DNA from: Sphingobacteriaceae bacterium
Lineage (GTDB): Bacteria > Bacteroidota > Bacteroidia > Sphingobacteriales > Sphingobacteriaceae
Direction of reading: 5' to 3'
Length of the DNA: 57,944 nucleotides
Assembly (NCBI GenBank): GCA_014380615.1
Contig: JACMJM010000005.1
Coordinates: 1-57,944 of the forward strand
Positions 20,217 through 29,369 of this stretch are shown one piece after another. The translations under genes and the position numbers were made by a program. The notes below the pieces were generated by a model. That model ran no database searches, was not told the DNA's origin, and worked only from the letters and a program-made list of their open reading frames with translations. The number at the start of each line of letters is the position of its first letter. Within the stretch, counting starts at the first letter, position 1.

Positions 20217-20606
20217 TTATTTTAAACGTTCCAGATTACCTCTCCTCTTTACTATGTTTTTGTAATCCCATTGAATTTCCCTTGACTTAGCCAGCCAGCG
20301 TACTAAGTCGTCCTTCTCGATCTGGTCAGCTGATGTATAACGGGCTTCAGCAGCTTTGAATGAGCCCTCGTTTTGCAAACCTTTTTCCTCAAACGATTGA
20401 CCGCTCCAGAACAACAATCGTACAGAACCCTTTAACTTACTGTATCCAACAATCGGATTTCCATCCAGAAACCAAACCGGATGAGCGTGCCAGATCTTAT
20501 TTTCTGCCTCGGGCATAGCCTGACAAATTTCTGCGGCGAGTATGTTGCAAATTTCGGCATCTGATAACAATTGTGAATCATTATAAGCCTGTATGTCTTT
20601 ATTCAT
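20217..20606 (-). CDS. DUF1801 domain protein
   Basis: A 129-residue protein of the DUF1801/YdhG-like fold: IWHAHPVWFLDGNPIVGY near the middle, then VRLLFWSGQSF and a C-terminal region rich in charged residues. Members are small cytosolic proteins of unknown biochemical role, often found next to DUF4256, VOC or AHSA1 genes. It is the first gene of a two-gene unit with the DUF4256 gene. Confidence 0.82.
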   Translation of the reverse strand: MNKDIQAYNDSQLLSDAEICNILAAEICQAMPEAENKIWHAHPVWFLDGNPIVGYSKLKGSVRLLFWSGQSFEEKGLQNEGSFKAAEARYTSADQIEKDDLVRWLAKSREIQWDYKNIVKRRGNLERLK

Positions 20607-21143
20607 AGGGTTTTAATATCGTCAGCACAAATAATTTCATCCACAATATAAAAAAACACGGTTGCCTTTTCAGCATCAAAAATTTATTCCGTATTTCTTA
20701 CCCGAGATTTTTCAAACATGTCTGCTTACTATCTCCTTAATCCATATCGGCGCGAAAGGGGATGTGCAACCTCTAGACTTAGGACAATCCCGATAAATGC
20801 CAAGCTTCTCTCCTATCTAAATTGCCCGTTCGCGGTAAAGTGGAAAGCAAATGCCGATTTGAGCCAGAGTAGAATTCATTGTCTATTGCACTTCGGGTGC
20901 TGCGTTAGGCATTTCAGTCTCGATCCTGCTAAGAAGTGCAGGGAGATTGAGCCCTTGGGGAGTTCTTCTAACCGGCCCGCAGTGAGGCTCCAACCGGCAC
21001 GTGCAACCATAGGATCACCCGAATCCATCCATTCATCACGAAGAATTTCATTAAAGAGTTCGATTGAGAGTTTGACATTGTTAAGAATAACCAAATAACC
21101 TCCGATTCTAAGCTTTGTTTTCAAATCGAACGGCCCTTTACCA
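20607..21143. other. Intergenic region without a convincing gene
   Basis: About 540 bp between the DUF1801 and AHSA1 genes. An 82-codon frame on the minus strand (20876-21124) starts 19 bp after the AHSA1 stop, but it has no recognisable domain and its second half is Arg/Gly/Leu-rich, as expected of a chance frame. The stretch could hold remnants of a lost gene. I see no RNA gene. Confidence 0.4.
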
Positions 21144-21629
21144 TCAAGATGAAGTGGCTAGCAACATAACATTCAAGCGATCGAACATGCTGAACCAGCT
21201 TTGATAAGCACCAGTCTTCTTTGCTTCCTCTTCTGCCACAGTTTGGTGCAAAGTTACTTTAGTTTGCACACCAACAGGAGAAAATGTAACGGTGGTAACG
21301 AGAGCTTGCGGCCAGTCTTCCGCTTTGCCAGCGGAATTGGCACTAACGGTATCACCATTTTCGTTAGATAAAATCATTGTAAAAACCAGTTTTTCAGGAA
21401 ATACCACCTCCTGATATGCTCCTTTAATCCAGCAATCGCCATGAACAGGATCGTGAATGCAAGAATGAAACTCACCTCCTGCTTTTACATCCAGGGCTTT
21501 AAATTCTATGCTGCATCCATCGGGGGCATACCAATGTTTTAGTTGTTGGGGGTCTGTCCAGGCTTTAAAAACTAACTCCCGCGGAGCATCGAACAAATGT
21601 GTTATTAAAAGTTCTTTACTTTTTTCCAT
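21144..21629 (-). CDS. SRPBCC/AHSA1 domain protein
   Basis: A 161-residue protein of the START/SRPBCC fold, AHSA1 subgroup: HLFDAPRELVFKAWTDP at the start, WYAPDGCSIEF, then VVFPEKLVFTMIL and the C-terminal segment GAYQSWFSMFDRLN. These small proteins form a hydrophobic pocket and almost always lie next to an ArsR regulator, as here. The start overlaps the ArsR stop by 14 bp, so the two are co-translated. The ligand is unknown. Confidence 0.87.
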   Translation of the reverse strand: MEKSKELLITHLFDAPRELVFKAWTDPQQLKHWYAPDGCSIEFKALDVKAGGEFHSCIHDPVHGDCWIKGAYQEVVFPEKLVFTMILSNENGDTVSANSAGKAEDWPQALVTTVTFSPVGVQTKVTLHQTVAEEEAKKTGAYQSWFSMFDRLNVMLLATSS

Positions 21630-21951
21630 GATCTTTCGTTTTAATTTCGGCTAAATAATTATCCAACTTTTCAAATCTTCGTACCCAGAGTTTTTTCGAT
21701 TGCTCTACCCAGGCAGCTACTTCATCGAGCTGTTCCAGTCGGGCCTCACAAAACCTGTTTCTCCCCTCCTGCTTTATAGCAATCAATCCACAATCGACAA
21801 GTATTTTTAGGTGCAGCGAAATGGCTTGGCGGGTAATATCAAATTTATCGGCTATGGCATTAACATGATATGGCTGGGCCGCAATAAGATTGAGGATATC
21901 TCTGCGGGTGGGATCGGCAATTGCCTGAAATACGTCTCGTCTGGCTTTCAC
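21616..21951 (-). CDS. ArsR-family transcriptional regulator (GTG start)
   Basis: A winged-helix repressor of about 111 residues: RRDVFQAIADPTRRDIL at the start, then NAIADKFDITRQAISLHL as the recognition helix region. I chose the GTG at 21951, because homologues usually begin a few residues before RRDVFQAIADPTRR and the frame upstream runs through a perfect palindrome that is better explained as an operator. It lacks the metal-binding Cys motif of true ArsR/SmtB sensors, as usual for regulators paired with AHSA1 proteins. It probably represses its own operon. Confidence 0.85.
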   Translation of the reverse strand: MKARRDVFQAIADPTRRDILNLIAAQPYHVNAIADKFDITRQAISLHLKILVDCGLIAIKQEGRNRFCEARLEQLDEVAAWVEQSKKLWVRRFEKLDNYLAEIKTKDHGKK

Positions 21952-21953
21952 AA

Positions 21954-21998
21954 TTTGCAAGTATATACTTGCAAATATAAGAGCAAGCATTTACTTGC
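21954..21998. promoter_or_regulatory. Two operator palindromes for the ArsR regulator
   Basis: GCAAGTATATACTTGC at 21957-21972 is the centre of a 22-bp perfect palindrome (21954-21975). A second copy, GCAAGCATTTACTTGC at 21983-21998, differs by two bases. Their centres are 26 bp apart, about 2.5 helical turns. The pair lies just before the GTG start of the ArsR gene, the expected place for autoregulation. Confidence 0.75.
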
Positions 21999-22035
21999 GC
22001 AATAGATTTCAATAAATATTTAAGGTGAATAAATA

Positions 22036-22848
22036 CTATAAAAAATTGCTGGCAGGCAGAGATTTATCAAGTTCTTTTATCATAATATTGCGATAAAAAA
22101 TCTCGGCTGTTTCGGATTGTAACCCGATAGCACCCTCTTTAATATTTAAGCGGGTTATCATATTTACAACTTTACCATTAAGTTTATGAATGGCGTATTC
22201 ATCGCCCATTACAATTATTTCGCATTTATTCCATTTCCCGTTTAAGGCATGGTATTTCACACCAGGAGAAGCCTTATGTTCCCCTCGCCCGTTATCACGT
22301 TCCTTACCTCCTTTATCAGGGCTCAAATACGTAACACCAGGGCCCTCGAACCATTTAAATTTAAGGCCGCCGTTCCATATATCACCCGTATGATTTTCAG
22401 ATTTTACATGATCGTATCGTACCTGATATTCGATGCCGCCCGGCCAGATCTTTTGATTGTTTACATGATAATAAACACCCGCATCATATTGAAACATGTC
22501 AAAATTATTGAGTCGTTTTGATCCCCATTTATATTCAAATTTGAAAATATACCTGCTGTATTTCTTTTGGGTAAAGATCATTCCGTGGGTGTCATTTTTA
22601 TTTTCATTAAGCTGATAGCCGTCGGGGAAGTTTTTGTAAACATGTATTATGCCTTTAGCTTCGGGACTGAATATTTTTCTCGCCATTTCTTCGCCCCCGG
22701 TTTTGCACATTATATTCCACCCCGCCAGATCCTTGCCATTATACAGCGCAACAAAACCTTGGCTTTTGAGGCTTGCCGGCCCGGAAAATGATAATAATAA
22801 AATACAACTAAGTAACAGGAGACTTAAATATTTATGGTTTAGGTTCAT
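22036..22848 (-). CDS. DUF1080 (3-keto-disaccharide hydrolase fold) secreted protein
   Basis: A 270-residue secreted protein with a hydrophobic N-terminal signal (LLLLSCILLLSFSGP) and a single DUF1080 domain: FVALYNGKDLAGWNIM near residue 32, a middle FEYKWGSKRLNNFDMFQYDAGVY-type strand region and a C-terminal GAIGLQSETAEIFYRNIMIK segment. The family has a concanavalin-like jelly-roll fold and includes 3-keto-glycoside hydrolases of Bacteroidota. Here the enzyme activity is inferred only. It is divergent from the GH105 gene. Confidence 0.87.
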   Translation of the reverse strand: MNLNHKYLSLLLLSCILLLSFSGPASLKSQGFVALYNGKDLAGWNIMCKTGGEEMARKIFSPEAKGIIHVYKNFPDGYQLNENKNDTHGMIFTQKKYSRYIFKFEYKWGSKRLNNFDMFQYDAGVYYHVNNQKIWPGGIEYQVRYDHVKSENHTGDIWNGGLKFKWFEGPGVTYLSPDKGGKERDNGRGEHKASPGVKYHALNGKWNKCEIIVMGDEYAIHKLNGKVVNMITRLNIKEGAIGLQSETAEIFYRNIMIKELDKSLPASNFL

Positions 22849-23077
22849 TATGTTATGGATTTCAATAAAATTAATAATAAAACTGTATAAATAACAGCAA
22901 GGGAATTATGCAGAAAGATAGGGAGGTTCAAAAAAATCTACAAACGCCGGGTATTTGGTACGAGACTAATAAGAAGCTTAGCAACATCTTAGAAGAAGCG
23001 AAGAAGTTGTTTTCTCATTATTTTTTTAATTGAATAATCGCGAAGGACTTTTTTAACAAATATCATACCTTGCCCTT

Positions 23078-24412
23078 ATGAAACTGTATCTTTTCATCCT
23101 GGCACTTGCTTTGGCGGCCTGTGCAAGCCCCTTAAGAAAGAGTAATTCTGTTACCGTACTTTATTCTCAAAAAATGGTTGACAACCGGGCCTTAAAAGGG
23201 TTTTATTCAAACAGAACCTTTCAGGAACTGGCAAAGGCTCATTGGGATTACGTTCCCGGCCTGGTGGCTTACAGCGTTTTAAAAGCATGGGAACAGTATC
23301 CGCAAAGGGAAGATTACTATCAACAGGTAAAGGCCTATGCCGATCATTGTCTTCAGGGAGGCGACACTCTGAGTGTTGGAAACAGCAACATCGACGATCT
23401 GGCTGCCGGGAAGATACTATTAACGCTTTATCAAACTGAATTAAAACGAGGAAACAAGGCAGACGCGGGACGGTACAAAAATTGTGTTACTTTTTTGAGA
23501 AATAAACTTAAATATAATCATAGCCGGATCGCCCTACCCAAGGATGGCGCCGGTGGTTTTTTCCACAAAGCCCAGTATCCTAACCAAATGTGGCTAGATG
23601 GACTTTACATGGGACCTGCTTTATACTCCGGTTGGCAGGCGGTTTTCGGTAAAGAAGCGGGTGAAGAAGACAATCTGCAATCATGGAACGACATTGCCTT
23701 ACAATTTAAGACGATTCATCGCTTTACATACGACCGCGATAAGCAACTTAACTACCATGCATGGAGTGCTACTCCGGAAGATCCAAACTCCTTTTGGGCA
23801 CAGAAAAGCGGATCTTATAAAGGCTGCTCCCCTGAATTTTGGGGGCGTGGAATGGGCTGGTATTTTGCCGCGCTGGTGGATGTACTGGAAGTGATGCCAA
23901 AAGATCATCCTGACTTTAAGGCACTAACCAGAATAGCCAATGATGTAGCTGCCGGACTTGCGCGTTATCAAGATAAACAAAGTGGCTGCTGGTATCAGCT
24001 ACTGCAATACGATTCTTCAAAAAAAGGCGACAGCAAGGGAGACGAAATTTTGGGTGAGATTCACAATAAATGCGACAATAGCAATTACCTTGAGTCCTCC
24101 GCTTCATCAATGTTTACTTATGCTTATCTGAAGGGGATAAGACTGGGCATACTTAACAGGTCAACCTATTTAAAGATGGCCGAAAAAGCTTACCAGGGAC
24201 TTTTAACTAATTTTATACGTGAGGATAAAAGCGGAGAGCTTAGTATCATCCAATCATGCGCTTCTGCAGGCCTTGGACCCGCTAAAGATAAGTCGCGAAC
24301 CGGTACCGCAAACTATTATCTCTGCGGCAAGGATGTGGCTATTGTACAAAATGAAGGAAAAGCTATCGGGCCCTTTATTCAGGCTAGTTTGGAGTTTGAA
24401 CGTAGGAGGTAA
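23078..24412 (+). CDS. GH105/GH88-like unsaturated glucuronyl or rhamnogalacturonyl hydrolase lipoprotein
   Basis: A 444-residue SPII lipoprotein (lipobox LAAC, Cys15) with an (alpha/alpha)6 barrel of the GH105 kind. Diagnostic segments are YPNQMWLDGLYMGPALY near residue 170 with its catalytic Asp, NYHAWSA near 225, and WGRGMGWYFAALVDVLE near 257. Such enzymes release the unsaturated uronic acid left at the end of oligosaccharides by polysaccharide lyases. The nearby SDR and uxuA genes for hexuronate breakdown agree with a role in pectin or other uronic-acid glycan use. The exact substrate is not determined by these motifs. Confidence 0.88.
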   Translation: MKLYLFILALALAACASPLRKSNSVTVLYSQKMVDNRALKGFYSNRTFQELAKAHWDYVPGLVAYSVLKAWEQYPQREDYYQQVKAYADHCLQGGDTLSVGNSNIDDLAAGKILLTLYQTELKRGNKADAGRYKNCVTFLRNKLKYNHSRIALPKDGAGGFFHKAQYPNQMWLDGLYMGPALYSGWQAVFGKEAGEEDNLQSWNDIALQFKTIHRFTYDRDKQLNYHAWSATPEDPNSFWAQKSGSYKGCSPEFWGRGMGWYFAALVDVLEVMPKDHPDFKALTRIANDVAAGLARYQDKQSGCWYQLLQYDSSKKGDSKGDEILGEIHNKCDNSNYLESSASSMFTYAYLKGIRLGILNRSTYLKMAEKAYQGLLTNFIREDKSGELSIIQSCASAGLGPAKDKSRTGTANYYLCGKDVAIVQNEGKAIGPFIQASLEFERRR

Positions 24413-24431
24413 GTTATCTAATATATCAAAG

Positions 24432-25106
24432 CTAGTTCTGAAATTTTGACGCTGAAACATAACCCCATTTCACTAGCTCTTCTGGATAAGATATGGTCTT
24501 TATACCCCCATCCAGCAGTAAGCAACACCGGTTACTAACGTCAAGCACATTTCTAAAATCATGATCGCTTAATATAATTCCTTTTGTAGCCGAAGCAGCC
24601 AGAATCATTGCTTTGATACCCTCCACAACAAGCGGAGATATACCATTAAAGGGTTCATCAAGTAAGATAAACTTCGATTTTAAATTCAGCAGGAGCTTAA
24701 TTTCCAAATAGCGTAATTCACCGCCCGATAAACTTGAAACCTGGCTACCGTTTACGTTGCAAAGATATTCATCCTGTAAAAATAGAAGTACCGCTTCCCT
24801 GCCTAAATAAAGTTCAATTGCTCTTTCAACCTGCAAGTTGCCTGGAAGAAAGCTATCCTGAGGTAGGTAGCAAATAAGATCATTTTTAGTAAACGGTTTA
24901 GGACATACTTCGCCGTTTATCCTGAGGAACTTATTATCGGCTTTAAGTGTTCCAAACAATATCTTCAGTAATGTAGACTTACCAGTACCATTTCTTCCCA
25001 TCAAACCTAAAATATCCCCCGTTTCACATTTAAGAAAAATATCGGTAAGTATAGGCCGGCGTCCAAAAGCCTTTGTTATGCTGTCGGCTTCCAGAATATC
25101 AGACAT
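24432..25106 (-). CDS. ABC transporter ATP-binding protein
   Basis: A 224-residue ATPase with all ABC motifs: Walker A GRNGTGKST near residue 37, Q-loop YLPQD, signature LSGGELRYLE near 127, Walker B FILLDEPFN near 148 and H-loop SDHD near 177. Its start overlaps by 8 bp the stop of a 111-residue membrane protein gene, so the two are probably one unit. The order and sizes suggest a small exporter or a bacteriocin- or lipid-type ABC system. The cargo is unknown. Confidence 0.87.
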   Translation of the reverse strand: MSDILEADSITKAFGRRPILTDIFLKCETGDILGLMGRNGTGKSTLLKILFGTLKADNKFLRINGEVCPKPFTKNDLICYLPQDSFLPGNLQVERAIELYLGREAVLLFLQDEYLCNVNGSQVSSLSGGELRYLEIKLLLNLKSKFILLDEPFNGISPLVVEGIKAMILAASATKGIILSDHDFRNVLDVSNRCCLLLDGGIKTISYPEELVKWGYVSASKFQN

Positions 25107-25434
25107 ACGACAATAAAATAAATATAACAGAACCTGTAATCGCGCAAAGGAGCAAATAGGTGCTTATCAGTTGAGTCTTTGAGATCCCCTTGTTATAATA
25201 AAAGTAAAACTCATGCTGATGTGTGGTTTCCTTATAAAACAGAGTAAGTAGAGGCCCGACAGTCGCAATTGAAATTGGAAATGCCCACACAAATACATCC
25301 ATAGCAAATAACGATACCGTAATCGAAAAAACAGCATTCAACCCTATGGTGCTCTTGTAAAATTCCCAATAAAGTTTGCCCCTAACAATCATGTTCGGGC
25401 TAATATAGGTTAGTTTGTGGCCAAACTCGGTCAA
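25099..25434 (-). CDS. Short membrane partner of the ABC ATPase
   Basis: A 111-residue protein with about three hydrophobic segments (residues 33-52, 52-68 and 92-110) joined by a loop KETTHQHEFYFYYNKG that carries a possible coupling helix. It overlaps the ATPase gene by 8 bp, so it is the likely membrane subunit. It is much shorter than usual ABC permeases (which have six helices); it may work as an oligomer. I do not recognise the family. Confidence 0.6.
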   Translation of the reverse strand: MTEFGHKLTYISPNMIVRGKLYWEFYKSTIGLNAVFSITVSLFAMDVFVWAFPISIATVGPLLTLFYKETTHQHEFYFYYNKGISKTQLISTYLLLCAITGSVIFILLSYV

Positions 25435-25506
25435 TTAACATACTTTAACATTGATGGTTCAGACTTAAACAACTTAATCTATTGAAGACTATTTTTCGGG
25501 CGAGTC

Positions 25507-26409
25507 TTAGCTTTGCGGCGACAACCTTTTAGCAGTTGGCAAAGCTTTATCCAAACCGAACTCTTTTTGGTAAGATGCCGGAGAAAGCCCTGTATGTTTT
25601 TTAAAATAGCGGTGAAATGTTACCCGGTTATTGAAGCCGCTTTCATAACAGATTTGTTTTAAGTTAAGATGGTCTTCAATTAACAGCTTGCACGCATGTC
25701 CCACTCTTATCTCTAATACAAAGTCTGAGTAGGTCTTCTTCATACGGGATCTAAAGAAACGACAAAAAGATTCGGGTGCGAGTGTGGCTACCTCCGAAAT
25801 CTCCTCGAGGTAGATCTTTCGCTGAAAGTTTTTCAAAGTATAATCATAGATGTCTGAAATCCGATCCTGCTCTTTTTGGCTGTAGTCGGAAGCGAAGCCC
25901 ATCGATGAAAGTAGTTTCTCATCCTCTTTAAAATCAGCCATCAGGTACAAAACCTCTAAAAGAAGAATCAGCTTTTCCTGCACGTTCACCTCAAGCATTT
26001 TTTCCATTAGGTGGGCGAGTTGCTGTTTTCGGGGCCCGTTAACCAAGATTCCGCGTTTACTCCTTTCGAGCAGAGACTTTATGCCAACATTTTCCGGAAG
26101 CCGAAGGAAAGTGTTTCCCCAAAAATCCTCCCGGAAATGAATCACCAGTATGTTAGGGCATTGTTCGCGAAAATAAAGTTCATCAAACTTCGTAAAATGG
26201 GGAAGATTGCTGCCTATCAGTACGATATCATCTTTTTCAAAACGACGTACATTATCGCCGATGAAATGAGTGCCGGCACCCTCTTTGAAACAGATCAGCT
26301 CCACTACATCATGGTAATGCCAGCGGTTATTGTTATCCGGAACCGTATCGCGCCTTGCGTTAAACGACTCTATTGCCCCTGGTGATATCTTTCTTAACTC
26401 GGCCCTCAT
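25507..26409 (-). CDS. AraC-family transcriptional regulator
   Basis: A 300-residue regulator with an N-terminal cupin-like effector domain (WHYHDVVELICFKEGAGTH near residue 30) and a C-terminal double helix-turn-helix of the AraC/XylS type (residues about 195-290, with ICYESGFNNRVTFHRYFKK and GLSPASYQKE). It is divergent from the SDR gene, with 143 bp between the start codons. It probably controls the SDR-uxuA pair in response to a sugar acid, which is an inference from position. Confidence 0.87.
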   Translation of the reverse strand: MRAELRKISPGAIESFNARRDTVPDNNNRWHYHDVVELICFKEGAGTHFIGDNVRRFEKDDIVLIGSNLPHFTKFDELYFREQCPNILVIHFREDFWGNTFLRLPENVGIKSLLERSKRGILVNGPRKQQLAHLMEKMLEVNVQEKLILLLEVLYLMADFKEDEKLLSSMGFASDYSQKEQDRISDIYDYTLKNFQRKIYLEEISEVATLAPESFCRFFRSRMKKTYSDFVLEIRVGHACKLLIEDHLNLKQICYESGFNNRVTFHRYFKKHTGLSPASYQKEFGLDKALPTAKRLSPQS

Positions 26410-26552
26410 ATTTTAATGATATACTGATGCTAAGATAGTTTACAAGCTTGTTAAAATTTATAAAAAAAGTTAAATTTTTCAGCCTTTCTTTGTATCTATA
26501 TTCTCAAGATGAGAAAAATTATAACCTCAACTTACATTTAAAAATTCTTATT

Positions 26553-27395
26553 ATGACTTCAGACATTAAGGGTAAAGTAGCGGTAGTTACAGGTGGTGGC
26601 GGTATACTCTGCAGCACTATGGCCAAAGCACTGGCAAAAGAAGGAGCTAAAGTGGCTATATTGGATTTGAAGGCGGAAAATGCCGAACAGGTTGCAAATG
26701 AGATCACACAAGCGGGCGGTACCGCTATCGGAATTTCCTGTAATGTTTTGGATATTGAAAGTATAAAAACGGCCCATAGCACCGTACTCGAGCAGTTAGG
26801 TGGTTGCGACATTCTGATCAATGGTGCCGGAGGGAATCACCCGAAAGGGACCACTTCTAACACTCATTTTGTTGAGAGCGACCTTACGAGCCAACAAGAT
26901 GGTTTAAGAACCTTCTTCGATCTGGACCCGGAGGGGATTAAGTTTGTATTCGATCTTAATTTTATCGGAACCCTTTTACCTACTCAAGTATTTGCAAGAG
27001 ATATGGTAAGTAAACCGGGATCTGTAATTTTGAATATTTCGTCTATGAACGCCTATCGGCCTCTTACCAAAATCCCTGCTTACAGCGGCGCTAAAGCAGC
27101 GGTTTCAAATTTCACACAGTGGCTTGCAACTCACTTCAGCAAGGCGGGAATACGGGTTAACGCACTGGCTCCAGGCTTCTTCCTTACCGAACAAAACCGC
27201 ACACTTTTAACCAACGCGGATGGAAGCCTTACAGATCGCGGAAACACCATTATCAGCCATACGCCAATGGGCAGGTTTGGTACACCAGATGATCTTACAG
27301 GCACTTTGCTATACCTTTGTGGCGAAGGTTCAAAATTTGTTACCGGTGTTGTGATTCCTATCGACGGTGGATTTAGCGCATATAGCGGAGTTTAA
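26553..27395 (+). CDS. SDR oxidoreductase, probable D-mannonate (fructuronate) reductase
   Basis: A 280-residue short-chain dehydrogenase: NAD-binding motif [14 protein letters not shown] near residue 14, NAG-type motif INGAGGN near 91 and the catalytic Tyr-Lys pair in YSGAKAA near 180 with Ser in [10 protein letters not shown]. Its gene is followed 23 bp later by uxuA, and homologues beside uxuA interconvert fructuronate and mannonate. I placed the start at the Met at 26553; the open frame runs further upstream into a hydrophobic, unlike-protein stretch. The reaction is inferred from context. Confidence 0.85.
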   Translation: MTSDIKGKVAVVTGGGGILCSTMAKALAKEGAKVAILDLKAENAEQVANEITQAGGTAIGISCNVLDIESIKTAHSTVLEQLGGCDILINGAGGNHPKGTTSNTHFVESDLTSQQDGLRTFFDLDPEGIKFVFDLNFIGTLLPTQVFARDMVSKPGSVILNISSMNAYRPLTKIPAYSGAKAAVSNFTQWLATHFSKAGIRVNALAPGFFLTEQNRTLLTNADGSLTDRGNTIISHTPMGRFGTPDDLTGTLLYLCGEGSKFVTGVVIPIDGGFSAYSGV

Positions 27396-27418
27396 TTTTA
27401 AGACAAAATATAACGATT

Positions 27419-28603
27419 ATGAGTTTAGAACAAACCTGGCGCTGGTATGGCCCGAAAGATCCGGTGTCCCTTTGGGATGTTAAACAAGCTGGCGCAACCG
27501 GCGTTGTAACAGCATTGCACCATGTAGCTAATGGCGAAGTGTGGACAAAAGAAGAAATTTTAAAACGAAAGGCCGAAGTGGAAGCAGTTGGCCTAAGCTG
27601 GTCGGTTGTAGAAAGTGTTCCGGTACACGAAGACATCAAAAAACAAACCGGCAACTATAAAACTTATATCGAAAACTATAAGCAGAGCCTAAAGAACCTG
27701 GGCGCTTGCGGTATTGATATCGTATGTTATAATTTCATGCCCGTACTAGACTGGACCCGTACCGACCTGGATTTCCGCATGGAAGATGGCTCTACCGCAC
27801 TACGTTTTGAAGCGGCGGCTTTCGCGGCTTTCGAATTATATATTCTGAAGCGTCCGGGAGCTGAAAACGATTTCAATGACGAGCAAAAAGCTAAAGCTAA
27901 AGCTTTTTTTGAGACCCTGACGGAAGAGAATCTGAAGCTTCTTGTTAGAAATATCATTGCTGGTTTACCCGGATCGGAAGAAGGGTATACTCTGGAACAA
28001 TTCTTAAAAGTTTTGGCTGGTTATGACGGCATCGGGCCGAAAGAATTGAAAGCAAATCTTTACAGCTTCCTTTCGGAGGTAGTACCTGCCGCCGAAGAAG
28101 CCGGAGTACTGATGTGCATTCACCCTGACGATCCTCCCTACCCTATTCTTGGCTTACCAAGGGTAGTGAGTACTGAGGCCGACATTCATGAGCTTTATGC
28201 CGCTGTACCTTCTCCCAATAATGGTCTTACGTATTGCACCGGGTCTTTTGGAGTTAGAGCCGACAATGATCTTCCTGGTATGATTGAGCGCCTTGGCGAT
28301 CGCATTCACTTTATCCACCTTAGAGCAACTAAACGCGATGCGGAAGGAAATTTCCATGAAGCCGATCACCTTACGGGAGATGTAGACATGTATGAGGTAA
28401 TTAAGGCTTTGTTAAAGGAACAAAAGAAACGCCGTGAAGCGGGCCGTAAGGATCTGCGGATGCCTTTTCGTCCGGATCACGGCCATAAAATGCTCGACGA
28501 TCTGAATAAAAAAACCAACCCTGGTTATTCCGCAATTGGCCGTTTGCGCGGCCTGGCCGAACTTAGGGGACTGGAATTAGGGATCGAAAGATCAGGAGTA
28601 TAA
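27419..28603 (+). CDS. uxuA: Mannonate dehydratase
   Basis: A 394-residue mannonate dehydratase that removes water from D-mannonate to give 2-keto-3-deoxy-D-gluconate. Family segments are [20 protein letters not shown] at the start, [14 protein letters not shown], the metal-site region [18 protein letters not shown] near residue 230, [16 protein letters not shown] near 275 with its Cys ligand, and [10 protein letters not shown] near 305. The length is usual. It follows the SDR gene by 23 bp and is closed by its own terminator, so the two form a short hexuronate operon under the divergent AraC gene. No KdgK or KdgA gene is visible nearby. Confidence 0.95.
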   Translation: MSLEQTWRWYGPKDPVSLWDVKQAGATGVVTALHHVANGEVWTKEEILKRKAEVEAVGLSWSVVESVPVHEDIKKQTGNYKTYIENYKQSLKNLGACGIDIVCYNFMPVLDWTRTDLDFRMEDGSTALRFEAAAFAAFELYILKRPGAENDFNDEQKAKAKAFFETLTEENLKLLVRNIIAGLPGSEEGYTLEQFLKVLAGYDGIGPKELKANLYSFLSEVVPAAEEAGVLMCIHPDDPPYPILGLPRVVSTEADIHELYAAVPSPNNGLTYCTGSFGVRADNDLPGMIERLGDRIHFIHLRATKRDAEGNFHEADHLTGDVDMYEVIKALLKEQKKRREAGRKDLRMPFRPDHGHKMLDDLNKKTNPGYSAIGRLRGLAELRGLELGIERSGV

Positions 28604-28611
28604 AATTAAAA

Positions 28612-28645
28612 CCTGCGGATCTTTCTCTGGTCCGCAGGCTTTTTA
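28612..28645 (+). terminator. Terminator after uxuA
   Basis: CCTGCGGA at 28612-28619 pairs with TCCGCAGG at 28631-28638 and is followed by CTTTTTAT. It ends the SDR-uxuA transcript. Confidence 0.88.
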
Positions 28646-28694
28646 TCTGATACAAACGTCGCTGTTAAACAAACAATAATAAAATCTTTCCGAT

Positions 28695-29090
28695 TTACTG
28701 TCGCTTGTAATATTGTATTACATTATCAACGGCGATAGAGCCAGACTGCATTCTTAACTTATTGTTCTCAAAACCTACATATTCATCCAGCATTTGCGGG
28801 TTTTCAAAATCCAGCTTGTAGGTAAACTTATAATTGTCGATAGTTTCGTTTACTTCTACAATATCAAATTTGCTGCTTTGCGACAGCTTCTCTTTATTAA
28901 AAACCTGGTAATCAGAATTATTAATCACAAGTTTTATACTTGGCAAGGGTGTTGACGCTGGCATCATTCCTCCATTGCTTGAGATAAGCACCCATTCGCC
29001 ATTTAATTGAAGCCCTAGATCTTCTTTAGATTTCTCGCAACTACTGATAAAAAGCAACAGCAACGCAAACATAAAACAGGCAGTTTTCAT
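28695..29090 (-). CDS. Lipocalin-like small lipoprotein
   Basis: A 131-residue SPII lipoprotein (lipobox ISSC, Cys18). The mature part begins LQLNGEWVLISSNGG and ends in alternating strands, matching the lipocalin-like small lipoproteins found widely in Bacteroidota. The role is unknown. It stands alone after the uxuA terminator. Confidence 0.7.
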   Translation of the reverse strand: MKTACFMFALLLLFISSCEKSKEDLGLQLNGEWVLISSNGGMMPASTPLPSIKLVINNSDYQVFNKEKLSQSSKFDIVEVNETIDNYKFTYKLDFENPQMLDEYVGFENNKLRMQSGSIAVDNVIQYYKRQ

Positions 29091-29369
29091 AATCTCTTTT
29101 TCATCATTACGAAGAGAATTACGGGTACGCTACAAAAAAACACTCTGGCAAATTTTAACTTGAGATGGCCTGTGACACAGGGGTAAGGTAAGCTAAATCC
29201 CGAAGATCTACGCCTTGGTTCCAAGGCGAGGGCTTTTGACCTAATCTTTTGTTGGTGAGGGACACAAACAAAAGAAAAATCGATTATTGGTGAACGACAT
29301 CAACTAAGGGAAAATACTCTAAATTGAACAATTATTTGCGAACCAATACTTCATTAAAAAGCTAAGTAC
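29091..29369. other. Intergenic region with a palindromic repeat
   Basis: About 280 bp without a gene. It contains one copy of the 18-bp palindrome CGCCTTGGTTCCAAGGCG (29211-29228), which recurs elsewhere in the window. Confidence 0.5.

Noticed and set aside
20718..21124. Frames of 126 codons (plus) and 82 codons (minus) in the gap before the AHSA1 gene
   Set aside because: Neither shows a known fold or a credible start, and the two overlap in opposite directions.
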